The notes under the pieces were generated by a model. It was given only the letters and a program-made list of their open reading frames with translations, had not been told where the DNA came from and searched no databases. This document shows positions 35,365 through 45,786 of a stretch of DNA of 64,000 bases, one piece after another. Source of the DNA: Streptococcus plurextorum DSM 22810 (GTDB lineage Bacteria; Bacillota; Bacilli; Lactobacillales; Streptococcaceae); NCBI RefSeq assembly GCF_000423745.1, contig NZ_AUIO01000009.1:18717-82716 (forward strand), in the 5' to 3' direction. A program made the position numbers and the translations under genes. Positions within the stretch are counted from its first letter, which is position 1; every line of letters starts with the position of its first letter.

Positions 35365-36045
35365 CTAAACTCGCTTAATGTAACTCTCGTCAACTTCCTG
35401 ATGACTTTTTAGCCAAATCTCTTCAGCCTCTACCTTTTTGAGATACTGGGGAACAAAATGATGCACAGAAACAGGTGGTAAATCCTGTCCTAGCCTTCCA
35501 ATAAACTTTGCCGAAGGTAGCGTCATTTTTATCTTTGCTTGCGGTAAAACTTGTTTAATCTGTTCAGAAAAGTGAGCCACTTCGCCAACAAAAGTTATGT
35601 TTTCCTGATCTTTTAGAAAATCCAAAACTTCTGAAAAGTCCGCATGCCGCTCTGGCTTAATAGCTCTGCCATTTTCATAAAACCCAACATAAACCGTATT
35701 ACGACGAGCATCAATCAAGGGAACCACCAGTCCCTTCTGCTGAGGGCACAGCGCTAAAAGACTCGATACACCTACTAAATCAATGCCTAAAGTATAAGCA
35801 AGGGTTTTAGCTGTCGCCACCGCCACACGAAGCCCTGTATAAGACCCTGGTCCTTCTGCTACGACTATACGCTCCAAGTCAGCCGGCTGCCACCCTACCT
35901 GGTCTGTCAAAAAATCAATGACCGGCATGAGGCTGATACTGTGATTTTTTTTTACCGCTAAGGTCTGTTCAGCAAGTAGTTCTTCACCATCTAAAAGCGC
36001 CACCGACAAGGCTTGATTTGAGGTATCAAAGGCTAGTACTTTCAT
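35365..36045 (-). CDS. tsaB: TsaB, t6A synthesis partner of TsaD
   Basis: 226-aa degenerate ASKHA protein. N-terminal LAFDTSNQALSVALLDGEE and VAEGPGSYTGLRVAVATAKTLAY are diagnostic. It scaffolds TsaD and TsaE. The start at 36045 follows GAAGGA; an in-frame 25-codon extension upstream would run into the promoter region and is not used. Confidence 0.95.
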   Translation of the reverse strand: MKVLAFDTSNQALSVALLDGEELLAEQTLAVKKNHSISLMPVIDFLTDQVGWQPADLERIVVAEGPGSYTGLRVAVATAKTLAYTLGIDLVGVSSLLALCPQQKGLVVPLIDARRNTVYVGFYENGRAIKPERHADFSEVLDFLKDQENITFVGEVAHFSEQIKQVLPQAKIKMTLPSAKFIGRLGQDLPPVSVHHFVPQYLKKVEAEEIWLKSHQEVDESYIKRV

Positions 36046-36263
36046 CGTTTTTCCTTCACTAGATATTTTCTCTCCATTATAACATAAATCATGGTCACGA
36101 ACATTATCGAAGATTTCCAAACCTTTTTTTTACTCTGGCGTGACTTTATGATATAATTGAAATAATTGTAAATTCGGGTGAAAAATTGAATAAGACTTGT
36201 CAAAGGAATATGGTCTTTGACGCATTTTCGTGTGCTAACCCGCCATAAAAAGAAAGGAATCAT

Positions 36264-36494
36264 ATGATTTATAAAGTATTTTATCAAGAAAACAAAGAAC
36301 GCAGCCCTCGACGTGAAACCACTAAAGTGCTCTATGTTGAAGTAGAGGCTTCTGACGAACGCGAAGGCCGAATCAAGACTCGTAAGCTAGTCGAAAGCAA
36401 AAAAGAATATAACATCGAGTTCATCACACTGTTAGATGAGAAGTCACTCGCTTATGAAAAAGAGACTGGCGTTTTTAAATTAGCGGAGTTGTAA
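36264..36494 (+). CDS. rpoY: RNA polymerase epsilon subunit
   Basis: 76-aa RpoY (formerly DUF1447), a small auxiliary subunit of Firmicutes RNA polymerase. [20 protein letters not shown] and the C-terminal [13 protein letters not shown] are typical. It ends 1 base before rnjA, the standard pairing. A TATAAT (about 36151-36156) lies upstream, with a leader of about 100 bases before the start codon. Confidence 0.95.
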   Translation: MIYKVFYQENKERSPRRETTKVLYVEVEASDEREGRIKTRKLVESKKEYNIEFITLLDEKSLAYEKETGVFKLAEL

Positions 36495-36495
36495 T

Positions 36496-38178
36496 ATGGC
36501 AACAAATATCAATCTTAAACCACACGAGGTTGGGGTTTATGCGATTGGTGGTCTGGGCGAAATCGGTAAAAACACCTACGGTATCGAGTATCAAGACGAG
36601 ATCATTATCGTCGATGCAGGAATTAAATTCCCAGAAGATGATTTACTCGGTATCGACTATGTTATCCCAGATTATTCCTACATCGTTGAAAATCTCGATC
36701 GCGTCAAAGCGCTTGTTATCACTCACGGACACGAGGACCACATCGGAGGCATTCCTTTTCTACTCAAGCAGGCAAATGTCCCAATTTATGCTGGACCTCT
36801 TGCCTTAGCACTCATTAAAGGGAAACTCGAGGAACACGGACTCCTTCGTGATGCTACACTTTACGAAATCAACCACAATACTGAGTTGACCTTTAAAAAC
36901 CTTAAGGTGACCTTTTTCCGTACCACCCACTCTATCCCAGAGCCATTAGGAATCGTCATCCACACCCCACAAGGTAGGGTCGTGTGTACTGGAGACTTCA
37001 AGTTCGACTGGACACCTGTCGGAGAACCTGCGGATATTCACCGCATGGCAGCTCTTGGTGAATCGGGCGTTCTCTGCCTCCTCTCTGATTCTACCAACGC
37101 TGAAGTCCCTACTTTTACCAACTCCGAAAAAGTTGTTGGTCAATCAATCATGAAGATTATCGAAGATATTGATGGACGTATTATTTTCGCCTCATTTGCT
37201 TCAAATATCTTCCGTTTGCAACAAGCAGCTGAAGCAGCTGTCAAAACTGGTCGAAAAATCGTTGTCTTTGGCCGTTCAATGGAAAAAGCCATTGTTAATG
37301 GAGTTGAACTCGGCTACATCAAGGTACCTAAAGGCACCATCATTGATCCTAGCGAGATGAAAAATTACCATGCCAGCGAAATTCTTGTCATGTGTACAGG
37401 ATCACAGGGAGAATCAATGGCTGCGCTTGCTCGTATTGCTAACGGTATGCACCGTCAAGTGACTTTACAGCCTGGTGATACCGTCATCTTCTCGTCTAGC
37501 CCAATTCCAGGAAACACTACCAGTGTCAACAAACTGATCAATACTATTCAAGAAGCTGGCGTTGATGTTATCCATGGTAAAATCAACAACATTCATACTT
37601 CTGGACACGGTGGTCAACAGGAACAAAAACTGATGCTTCGCCTCATGAAACCAAAATATTTCATGCCTGTACACGGCGAATACCGTATGCAAAAAGTCCA
37701 CGCAGGACTTGCAGAAGATACCGGTGTTCCTAAAGAAAACATCTTCATTATGGAGAATGGTGACGTGCTTGCCTTGACTGCTGATTCCGCTCGTATCTCA
37801 GGAAAATTCAACGCTCAAGATATTTACGTGGATGGCAATCGTATCGGTGAAATCGGTGCTGCGGTCCTCCGAGATCGCAAAGAACTGTCTGATGACGGTG
37901 TTGTTCTTGCCGTTGCGACCGTTGACTTCAAATCGAAGATGATTTTAGCAGGACCTGATATTCTCAGTCGCGGGTTCATCTACATGCGCGAATCTGGCGA
38001 TTTAATCCGAGAAAGTCAACGCGTTCTGTTTAACGCTATTCGTATCGCACTGAAAAACAAAGATGCTAACATTCAAACCGTAAGCGGTGCTGCAGTCAAC
38101 GCTCTTCGTCCTTTCCTCTATGAAAAGACCGAACGAGAGCCTATTATCATTCCAATGATTCTAACACCAGATGACTAA
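36496..38178 (+). CDS. rnjA: Ribonuclease J1
   Basis: 560-aa metallo-beta-lactamase/beta-CASP nuclease with 5'-3' exo- and endonuclease activity, a core enzyme of mRNA decay. The metal motif is HGHEDHIGG (about residue 75); VHGEYR and the beta-CASP box are in the second half. The translation start is coupled to rpoY (stop TAA, one base, ATG). Confidence 0.98.
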   Translation: MATNINLKPHEVGVYAIGGLGEIGKNTYGIEYQDEIIIVDAGIKFPEDDLLGIDYVIPDYSYIVENLDRVKALVITHGHEDHIGGIPFLLKQANVPIYAGPLALALIKGKLEEHGLLRDATLYEINHNTELTFKNLKVTFFRTTHSIPEPLGIVIHTPQGRVVCTGDFKFDWTPVGEPADIHRMAALGESGVLCLLSDSTNAEVPTFTNSEKVVGQSIMKIIEDIDGRIIFASFASNIFRLQQAAEAAVKTGRKIVVFGRSMEKAIVNGVELGYIKVPKGTIIDPSEMKNYHASEILVMCTGSQGESMAALARIANGMHRQVTLQPGDTVIFSSSPIPGNTTSVNKLINTIQEAGVDVIHGKINNIHTSGHGGQQEQKLMLRLMKPKYFMPVHGEYRMQKVHAGLAEDTGVPKENIFIMENGDVLALTADSARISGKFNAQDIYVDGNRIGEIGAAVLRDRKELSDDGVVLAVATVDFKSKMILAGPDILSRGFIYMRESGDLIRESQRVLFNAIRIALKNKDANIQTVSGAAVNALRPFLYEKTEREPIIIPMILTPDD

Positions 38179-38182
38179 AAAA

Positions 38183-38211
38183 ACTCGAACGACATGTTCG
38201 AGTTTTTTTGT
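38183..38211 (+). terminator. Terminator of rpoY-rnjA
   Basis: 8-bp stem ACTCGAAC/GTTCGAGT, 5-base loop, then TTTTTTTG. Confidence 0.85.
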
Positions 38212-38230
38212 TCACTTGATACTGTTATAT

Positions 38231-38827
38231 TTACTCAGTTTCTTCAGCTTCAGAAGCTACTTCAGAAACCATCTCTTCAGAAGTTACTACTTCAGTGGTT
38301 TCAGTCTCGCTTGTAGACGTTTCACTAACTGTTGTCGTCTTTTCCTGCACCGTTTGGACGGTTTCTTTTACTTTCGCAGCCGTCTGATTATAAGCTGATA
38401 CAAAATCAGCTTTATCTAGTTTTGTTCCCAAAACAAAATTGCTGACAATAACTGCCACCGAAGAAAGGAGGCTAAGCCAGATACCGATGCCAAGAGACGC
38501 AGAGACACCAAAGTTAGAGAAGTATTCACCACCAAACTGATTAAGAACGTTTTGAAAATTGAGCACATTAATCAGAACAAATAGGCCACTAATTGCACCT
38601 AAAATAATGGTCGCTACGCGAAGATTCTTGGTAAACGACTCTGCGGTATTGCCTACAAAAACCAAGCCCGCAATTACCCCGAAGAACACAAGCGTAAATT
38701 TACCATCACCATGTAAACCATTGACAGATTGTTCCATCCCCCAAGCACCTACAGTCGCCCAAGGCAGAAATGCTGATAGCACACCAACTATTGCTGAAAT
38801 TAAAATCGCTAAACGTTGTTTATCCAT
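38231..38827 (-). CDS. Four-helix membrane protein with an acidic Thr/Glu-rich tail
   Basis: 198-aa protein that I do not recognise. Four hydrophobic segments (about residues 7-25, 45-60, 70-90, 105-128) are followed by a tail from about residue 140 very rich in Thr, Ser, Val and Glu (VQEKTTTVSETSTSETETTE). The tail is predicted outside or as a flexible stalk. It is convergent with rnjA and preceded by AAGGAGGA. No pathway is suggested by the neighbours. Confidence 0.8.
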   Translation of the reverse strand: MDKQRLAILISAIVGVLSAFLPWATVGAWGMEQSVNGLHGDGKFTLVFFGVIAGLVFVGNTAESFTKNLRVATIILGAISGLFVLINVLNFQNVLNQFGGEYFSNFGVSASLGIGIWLSLLSSVAVIVSNFVLGTKLDKADFVSAYNQTAAKVKETVQTVQEKTTTVSETSTSETETTEVVTSEEMVSEVASEAEETE

Positions 38828-38973
38828 TTTTCATCCTCCTTTTGCTTTTATCATAACGCAATTAGCTATTACTGTCAATCAATCTTAATAAAAACTTAGG
38901 AAAGACAGCACTTCTAGATAAAGAAAGCTTTACACTTCAAAGAGACTGTGATCTGCTTTTCTGTTTTCCATCT

Positions 38974-39004
38974 CATCAAAAAATGGTCCGCTGGACCATT
39001 TTTT
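38974..39004 (-). terminator. Terminator of glnRA
   Basis: 9-bp stem AAATGGTCC/GGACCATTT around a 3-base loop, with T tracts on the minus strand. Confidence 0.85.
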
Positions 39005-40350
39005 TAATATAAATCTAAGTAGTTATCAATTTCCCATTGAGACACAAAGGTTGCGTAACTTGCCCACTCAATCTTCTTAGCCTCAACAAAATTAGTGTAA
39101 ATATGCTCTCCTAAGGCGGATTTAATCACGTCATCTTCTTGCAGTGCTTTCAGCGCATTATGCAATGTGGATGGTAAATCAATAATGCCTGCCTCACGAC
39201 GCTCCTCAGCTGTCATGGCATAAATGTTTGTTTCAACTGGCTCTGGAGCATCAATTTTATTTTCAATGCCGTCTAGACCAGCCTCAAGAAGAACGGCTAA
39301 AGCAAGGTAAGGGTTTGCCATCGGATCAACCGAACGCAATTCCAAACGCGTTCCCATTCCACGAGAAGCAGGCACACGAATGAGGGGCGAGCGATTACGT
39401 CCAGCCCATGCAATGTAAACGGGAGCTTCAAACCCTGGTACCAATCGTTTATAAGAGTTAACCGTTGGGTTGATAATAGCCGTATAGTTATAGGCGTGCT
39501 TCATCAAACCACCCAAGAAATAGTAGGCTGTTTCTGACAACTGCATGCCACAGGGGTCGTTAACATCGTAAAAAGCATTGTTGCCATCTTGATCAAATAA
39601 TGACATGTTACAATGCATACCACTTCCAGCAATACCGTACTTAGGTTTAGCCATAAAGGTGGCATATAAACCGTGTTTTCGAGCGATTGTTTTAACAACT
39701 AATTTAAAAATTTGAATATTATCGCAAGCTTTTAGAACGTCTGCGTATTTGAAGTCAATCTCATGCTGACCTACGGCAACTTCGTGATGGCTAGCTTCTA
39801 CTTCAAAGCCCATTTGCGTTAGGACATTAACAATCTCGCGGCGAGTATTATCAGCCAAGTCAGTTGGAGCAAGGTCGAAATACCCTCCCTTATCATTAAC
39901 TTCAAGAGTTGGGTTGCCTTGTTCGTCTAACTTGAAAAGGAAAAACTCTGGCTCTGGCCCTAAATTGAAAGATTTATAACCAACCTTTTCCATATGTTTT
40001 AGAGCGCGTTTTAAATTCCCACGAGGATCGCCCGCAAAAGGCTCTCCTTCAGCCGTGTAGATATCACAAATTAGACCTGCCACAGCTCCGTTTTCATCCC
40101 CCCAAGGGAAAACAGTCCAAGTATCAAAATCCGGATAGAGGTACATATCAGATTCATTGATACGTACAAACCCTTCAATCGAAGAACCATCAAACATTAC
40201 CTTATTTGATAATACTTTCTCTAGCTGTTCTTCTGTTGCAGGAATTTCAACGTTTTTCATCACTCCTAAAATGTCTGAAAACATCAATCTTAGAAAAGTT
40301 ACATTTTTCTCTTTAACTTCGCGACGAATATCCGCTGCTGTAATTGTCAT
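39004..40350 (-). CDS. glnA: Glutamine synthetase type I
   Basis: 448-aa GS-I alpha (Gram-positive, feedback-inhibited type). Active-site motifs: [16 protein letters not shown] loop ([13 protein letters not shown]), [21 protein letters not shown] and [13 protein letters not shown]. It makes glutamine from glutamate and ammonium. Feedback-inhibited GS is also the co-regulator of GlnR. The start at 40350 follows GGAGAAAA; the frame extends 13 codons upstream into glnR. Confidence 0.97.
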   Translation of the reverse strand: MTITAADIRREVKEKNVTFLRLMFSDILGVMKNVEIPATEEQLEKVLSNKVMFDGSSIEGFVRINESDMYLYPDFDTWTVFPWGDENGAVAGLICDIYTAEGEPFAGDPRGNLKRALKHMEKVGYKSFNLGPEPEFFLFKLDEQGNPTLEVNDKGGYFDLAPTDLADNTRREIVNVLTQMGFEVEASHHEVAVGQHEIDFKYADVLKACDNIQIFKLVVKTIARKHGLYATFMAKPKYGIAGSGMHCNMSLFDQDGNNAFYDVNDPCGMQLSETAYYFLGGLMKHAYNYTAIINPTVNSYKRLVPGFEAPVYIAWAGRNRSPLIRVPASRGMGTRLELRSVDPMANPYLALAVLLEAGLDGIENKIDAPEPVETNIYAMTAEERREAGIIDLPSTLHNALKALQEDDVIKSALGEHIYTNFVEAKKIEWASYATFVSQWEIDNYLDLY

Positions 40351-40385
40351 GTGATTTTCTCCATTTAAATCTATAAACCAATGCA

Positions 40386-40754
40386 TCAAAGACGCATGCC
40401 GCCAATATGTGTGCTAGGAGAACCGAACCGCGCTTGGTTACGAAGCTCATCTTGTAAAAGCCGTCGAATCTCAGCGTCAGATAGAGCCTTTTTCTGCTCT
40501 GTTTTCCGCTGACGCGCAGCATATTCTTGCTTGATAGCTGCCATATTCAGACCTGCAGATAAAAAATCTTTAATTTCTAACAAACGATCCATATCGTTCA
40601 ACGAATACATGCGGCGATTGCCCTCGCTACGATCCGGTAAAATCAAACCTTGATCTTCATAGTAGCGAATTTGGCGCGCTGTCAAATCCGTTAATTTCAT
40701 AACAGCTCCGATAGGAAAGATAGATAGATTACGTCTTAATTCTTTTTCTTTCAC
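40386..40754 (-). CDS. glnR: GlnR, MerR-family nitrogen regulator
   Basis: 122-aa MerR-type repressor. Winged HTH at residues about 14-85 ([26 protein letters not shown]) and the basic autoinhibitory C-terminus. The start codon is GTG at 40754 with AGGAG upstream. It is co-transcribed with glnA and controlled by its own box at 40813-40829. Confidence 0.96.
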   Translation of the reverse strand: MKEKELRRNLSIFPIGAVMKLTDLTARQIRYYEDQGLILPDRSEGNRRMYSLNDMDRLLEIKDFLSAGLNMAAIKQEYAARQRKTEQKKALSDAEIRRLLQDELRNQARFGSPSTHIGGMRL

Positions 40755-40776
40755 AAGATACTCCTATACAAATATC

Positions 40777-40805
40777 ATTATAAATCTAATAGTTTTCAAT
40801 GTCAA
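40777..40805 (-). promoter_or_regulatory. Promoter of glnRA
   Basis: Minus strand -35 TTGACA (40805-40800), 17-base spacer, -10 TATAAT (40782-40777). Both hexamers are consensus. Confidence 0.85.
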
Positions 40806-40812
40806 GTATTCA

Positions 40813-40829
40813 TGTCACATTTTGTGACA
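40813..40829. promoter_or_regulatory. GlnR operator
   Basis: TGTCACATTTTGTGACA fits the GlnR/TnrA box TGTNAN7TNACA exactly and sits directly upstream of the glnRA -35. Confidence 0.85.
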
Positions 40830-40832
40830 TAG

Positions 40833-41354
40833 TCATTTTTTCTCTTTGACCAGTTTCGCCTTTATTCTATCCACATCAGCATTGACCAATATGGCTATAA
40901 AGACACCAATAAAGGTTTCAAATACCCTAACTAAGGCATATTGAATGGAGCTACCTATGGGATTTGACAAGGTAATGATGAGCAAGGCTGAAACACTGCC
41001 GATAATACCATTTTTATTATCCATAGAAACATTTGTCATAATTGTTAACATGGTGACGATAGGAATGAAAATCAACGCTATCAGGTAATGGCTAGGGAAT
41101 ATCCAATCAATAATGAAATAAATAATAGCATAGAGGCCTCCTATGGTATTGCCCAAGATTCTAGAGCTTCCAAAATCTAGACTTTTACCGAAATCCTCAC
41201 GCAAACTAAAAACAGCTGTCAGGGCCGCAATATTGGTCCCTTCCCATCCAAATAACTGAAATAGTAAAATCACGAGAAACACAGCAATACCAGTCTTTAA
41301 GGTCCGCATCCCTAGTTTGAATTTTTTAGGGTCAAATCGATACTTTTTCCACAT
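40833..41354 (-). CDS. FUSC/ArAE-type membrane protein
   Basis: 173-aa protein with four to five hydrophobic segments. The pattern GMRTLKTGIAVFLVILLFQLFGWEG...ALTAVFSLREDFGKSLDFGSSRILGNTIGG is that of the aromatic-acid-exporter (DUF939-like) family, N-terminal membrane half only. Substrate unknown. I take the ATG at 41354 because the family begins near KFKLGMRTLKTG. No good Shine-Dalgarno is visible, so the start is uncertain. Confidence 0.75.
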   Translation of the reverse strand: MWKKYRFDPKKFKLGMRTLKTGIAVFLVILLFQLFGWEGTNIAALTAVFSLREDFGKSLDFGSSRILGNTIGGLYAIIYFIIDWIFPSHYLIALIFIPIVTMLTIMTNVSMDNKNGIIGSVSALLIITLSNPIGSSIQYALVRVFETFIGVFIAILVNADVDRIKAKLVKEKK

Positions 41355-41448
41355 ATGCTTATTGTAACACGAAGTTTGCATTTTGGGGCATTCAAAATCA
41401 AATAACTTTGACAAAGATGACTCTCTCTTACCTCTAAGCTAACTAGTC

Positions 41449-41979
41449 TTATAACAGGTATTCAAAGATTGTTTCGACCTGCTTATTTTCTTTTATTTTG
41501 ATGACTTTTACAGCAATCATTTGAGCTGATAAGGGCCTTAACCTTTCTAGACAATAAGCATAAGCCCTTGCAAACTTTTCTTCTGGGACACGATTAGCCA
41601 GGGTCAGATGAGGAATCCAATTGTCAGGGTGATAAAGTGAAGCACTTGACACCGCCTCAGCCAAAACCTGATGTATCGCCAAATGAAATTGCGATAATTC
41701 AAGTGTTTTAATGGGATTCAAAGTCAGTATTCGAGCTCCCAAAAAAGAAGATAATTGGTTGAAATGAAGGGACAATCGCGAGTAACTAGATAAACACAAC
41801 CTCAACTTTTCTACCCAAACGTTGATATCCTCCGTTTCAAAGGAGGCTAGAGTCACATGAGGCTCTCTATTTTCCACCTCATCAGCATAGTGGGACAGAT
41901 TTTCAGCTCTTAGCCCCTTCCAAATCTCGTTAATCTGATCAACTAACTCCTGCTCAAAGATACCTATCACAGCATACAT
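41449..41979 (-). CDS. 2H phosphoesterase (2'-5' RNA ligase-like)
   Basis: 176-aa protein with two HxT motifs: PHVTLA (about residue 45) and PHLTLA (about residue 125), which define the 2H phosphoesterase fold. Relatives act as 2',3'-cyclic RNA phosphodiesterases. Function here unknown. It is a stand-alone gene between pgk and the FUSC protein. Confidence 0.82.
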   Translation of the reverse strand: MYAVIGIFEQELVDQINEIWKGLRAENLSHYADEVENREPHVTLASFETEDINVWVEKLRLCLSSYSRLSLHFNQLSSFLGARILTLNPIKTLELSQFHLAIHQVLAEAVSSASLYHPDNWIPHLTLANRVPEEKFARAYAYCLERLRPLSAQMIAVKVIKIKENKQVETIFEYLL

Positions 41980-42052
41980 TTCTCTTTCTCCCTTGTATTG
42001 TTATTAAATCTCACCACACCAATCATCTCCGCAAACTGGTCAATGATACGAC

Positions 42053-42078
42053 AAAAGAGTTGCTTTCACAACCCTTTT
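42053..42078 (-). terminator. Terminator of pgk
   Basis: 10-bp stem (one G-T pair) AAAAGGGTTG/CAACTCTTTT with a 6-base loop. Confidence 0.65.
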
Positions 42079-42090
42079 CATCGTCATATA

Positions 42091-43290
42091 TTACTTTTCA
42101 GTCAATGCTGCAAGTCCTGGAAGAACCTTACCTTCAAGGAGTTCCATTGATGCACCACCACCTGTTGAGATCCATGAGAATTTATCTGCACGACCAAGGT
42201 TAATAGCAGCCGCTGCTGAGTCACCACCACCGATGATTGATTTCACGCCTGGTTGTTTCACGATAGCGTCCATTACACCGATTGTACCAGCTTGGAAGTC
42301 TGGATTTTCAAATACACCCATAGGACCGTTCCAAACAACTGTTTTGGCACCAGTCAATTCTGCATCGAATTTAGCGATTGACTTAGGACCGATGTCAAGA
42401 CCAAGGAAGCCTTCTGACACTGCTTCGCCTTCTGTATCGCGAACTTCAGTGTAACCTGCAAACGCGTTTGCTTCTTTTGAGTCAACTGGCAAGATCAATT
42501 TGCCGTTTGATTTTTCAAGCAATTCTTTTGCAACATCAAGCTTGTCTTCTTCTACAAGAGAGTTACCGATTTCGATACCTTGAGCCTTGTAGAACGTGTA
42601 AGTCATACCACCACCGATAAGAACTTTATCCGCTTTTTCAAGAAGGTTTTCGATAACACCAATTTTGTCAGATACTTTTGAACCACCAAGGATAGCGATA
42701 AATGGACGCTCTGGTGTTTCAACAGCTTCTTGGATGTAAGCAATTTCGTTTTCCAAAAGGAAACCAGCTACTGCTTTTTCTACGTTTGCTGAGATACCAA
42801 CGTTTGATGCGTGGGCACGGTGTGCAGTACCAAATGCGTCGTTAACGAAGATTCCGTCACCAAGTGAAGCCCAGTATTGACCAAGCTCAGCATCGTTTTT
42901 AGATTCTTTCTTACCGTCAACATCTTCGAAACGAGTGTTTTCAACAAGAAGAACTTGTCCGTCTTCCAAAGCGTTGATAGCAGCTTCCAATTCAGCACCA
43001 CGAGTTGCACCAGCAACGAAAGCAACCTCTTGACCCAATTTAGCTGCCAAGTCAGCTGCCACTGGAGCCAATGATTTACCTTCTTTGTCAGCTTCTTCTT
43101 TTACACGACCAAGGTGTGAGAAGAGGATTGCACGTCCACCTTGCTCAAGGATATACTTGATGGTTGGAAGAGCCGCAGTGATACGGTTGTCGTTTGTGAT
43201 AACGCCGTCTTTCAAAGGTACGTTAAAGTCCACGCGGACAAGAACTTTTTTACCCTTCAATTCAACGTCTTTAACAGTCAATTTTGCCAT
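42091..43290 (-). CDS. pgk: Phosphoglycerate kinase
   Basis: 399-aa glycolytic PGK. Opens with [35 protein letters not shown] and the C-terminal nucleotide loop [10 protein letters not shown] are present. Highly biased codons. Single gene with its own terminator. Confidence 0.98.
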   Translation of the reverse strand: MAKLTVKDVELKGKKVLVRVDFNVPLKDGVITNDNRITAALPTIKYILEQGGRAILFSHLGRVKEEADKEGKSLAPVAADLAAKLGQEVAFVAGATRGAELEAAINALEDGQVLLVENTRFEDVDGKKESKNDAELGQYWASLGDGIFVNDAFGTAHRAHASNVGISANVEKAVAGFLLENEIAYIQEAVETPERPFIAILGGSKVSDKIGVIENLLEKADKVLIGGGMTYTFYKAQGIEIGNSLVEEDKLDVAKELLEKSNGKLILPVDSKEANAFAGYTEVRDTEGEAVSEGFLGLDIGPKSIAKFDAELTGAKTVVWNGPMGVFENPDFQAGTIGVMDAIVKQPGVKSIIGGGDSAAAAINLGRADKFSWISTGGGASMELLEGKVLPGLAALTEK

Positions 43291-43429
43291 GAGATAAAAA
43301 CTCCTTAAAATTTAATACTTGTTTATTATATCACAATTTTTTTGACTTACCAATCATTTTATACCAGTTATAGAAGCTCTTGAGAACCTCATCCTATCTG
43401 CTCTGCTATTTTCCAATAGCCAAAAATGA

Positions 43430-43458
43430 CTGACAAATGGGGACTTTTTTGATAGAAT
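43430..43458 (+). promoter_or_regulatory. Promoter of tgt
   Basis: -35 CTGACA, 17-base spacer, -10 TAGAAT. A TCAGGA/TCCTGA hairpin lies in the leader just before the ribosome site. Confidence 0.6.
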
Positions 43459-43496
43459 GGTAGGGCTAAAACTCAGGACTGTTTTTCCTGAAGTAA

Positions 43497-44651
<1,155 letters not shown>

Positions 44652-44658
44652 AATAGGC

Positions 44659-44686
44659 AAAAATCGAGTGTTCGCTCGATTTTTTG
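44659..44686 (+). terminator. Terminator of tgt
   Basis: 10-bp stem AAAAATCGAG/CTCGATTTTT with a 6-base loop and T tail. Confidence 0.8.
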
Positions 44687-44842
44687 ATGCCTTACTACCA
44701 CCAAAAACGGCTATTCCTAAGAATAACCTAAAAGATAGCCAAAATTCATTAAACCGCGCAGAAATAGCTGTTTGCAATAACTGTTAGAACAAAGCACCTT
44801 GTTTTTTTAATGTGTTTTCCGTACTGACTGTATCTGGAAATA

Positions 44843-44871
44843 TTGACAAGCTTTCGTCTGCTTATTATACT
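44843..44871 (+). promoter_or_regulatory. Promoter of the CHY zinc-finger gene and bioY
   Basis: -35 TTGACA (44843-44848), 17-base spacer, -10 TATACT (44866-44871), about 15 bases before the ribosome site. Confidence 0.75.
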
Positions 44872-44890
44872 ATCTTTAGAGGAGATTGAG

Positions 44891-45208
44891 ATGTTGATTA
44901 AAGGACTTGAGCTTGATTCAGCTGGCCGTTGCCTACATTACCACACTGATTTAGATATTGTGGCTTTACAGTGCCAGATTTGTCAAGCCTTCTATGCTTG
45001 CTATCTTTGCCACGACGCCTTAGAAGAACATCCTTTTGAACCTCATGATATTGATAATACGAAACCTATTTTTTGCGGTAACTGTAAGACCTATTTGAGC
45101 TTTGAAGACTACCACCAGGGCTCTTGCCCTTCTTGTCAGCACCGCTTTAACCCAAATTGTAAAAAACATTATTCTATTTACTTCAAAGGAGTTAAAAATG
45201 AACCTTAA
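44891..45208 (+). CDS. CHY zinc-finger protein
   Basis: 105-aa Cys/His-rich protein. Cys and His clusters (LQCQICQAFYACYLCHD, FCGNCKTYLS, CPSCQHRFNPNCKKH) are arranged as in the CHY zinc finger. The frame is open 16 codons further, but that part overlaps the promoter; AGGAGATTGAG precedes the ATG at 44891. Role unknown; relatives are linked to mitochondrial or redox protein handling in eukaryotes. It overlaps bioY by 11 bases. Confidence 0.85.
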   Translation: MLIKGLELDSAGRCLHYHTDLDIVALQCQICQAFYACYLCHDALEEHPFEPHDIDNTKPIFCGNCKTYLSFEDYHQGSCPSCQHRFNPNCKKHYSIYFKGVKNEP

Positions 45209-45740
45209 AGCAAAAGATTTAGTTGCTATCGCGATGATGGCTGCCTTCATCATCGCTCTAGGCAGTATTCCTGCTATCCCTCTAACTTTTCTACCTGCAC
45301 CAATCATTCTGCAAAACATCGGAATTATGCTAGCAGGCGTTGTCCTAGGCGCTAGAAAAGGTACCATCGCTGTTCTTTTATTCTTACTTCTAGGGATTTT
45401 TATCCCAGCTTTTGGTGGGGGAAATAATACGATTCCTGTCCTTATGGGGGTTACTGCTGGTTATGTTATTTCTTGGATTTTTGTTCCAGCATTGATTGGT
45501 TGGGGGCTTTCTAAAGTACCTACCAAAAACTTCCCTCTTTCGTTTGCTGTTATCTGGCTCTTCGGCGTTCTCTTTATCGATACAGTTGGCGCAATTTGGA
45601 TGGCACAGTTCTTAAATAAACCTCTTGTTCCAATTTTAATCTCAAGTCTCATTTACATCCCTGGCGACACGCTTAAAGCCTTGGTAGCAACCATTATATC
45701 TGTTCGCTACCAACACCTTTTCCGACAATTCAAAAACTAA
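45198..45740 (+). CDS. bioY: BioY, biotin-specific S component of an ECF transporter
   Basis: 180-aa membrane protein with six helices. The BioY pattern is clear: LTFLPAPIILQNIGIMLAGVVLGARKG and IPAFGGGNN. It binds biotin and docks on the shared EcfT/EcfA module encoded elsewhere. AAGGAG precedes the ATG at 45198, inside the end of the CHY gene. No BirA-type operator is recognised. Confidence 0.92.
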   Translation: MNLKAKDLVAIAMMAAFIIALGSIPAIPLTFLPAPIILQNIGIMLAGVVLGARKGTIAVLLFLLLGIFIPAFGGGNNTIPVLMGVTAGYVISWIFVPALIGWGLSKVPTKNFPLSFAVIWLFGVLFIDTVGAIWMAQFLNKPLVPILISSLIYIPGDTLKALVATIISVRYQHLFRQFKN

Positions 45741-45752
45741 ATCATGATTAAA

Positions 45753-45783
45753 CTCCCCTCGTCGTTCAAGGGGAGCTTTTTTG
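45753..45783 (+). terminator. Terminator of bioY
   Basis: 7-bp GC-rich stem CTCCCCT/AGGGGAG, 9-base loop, then CTTTTTTG. Confidence 0.85.
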
Positions 45784-45786
45784 ATT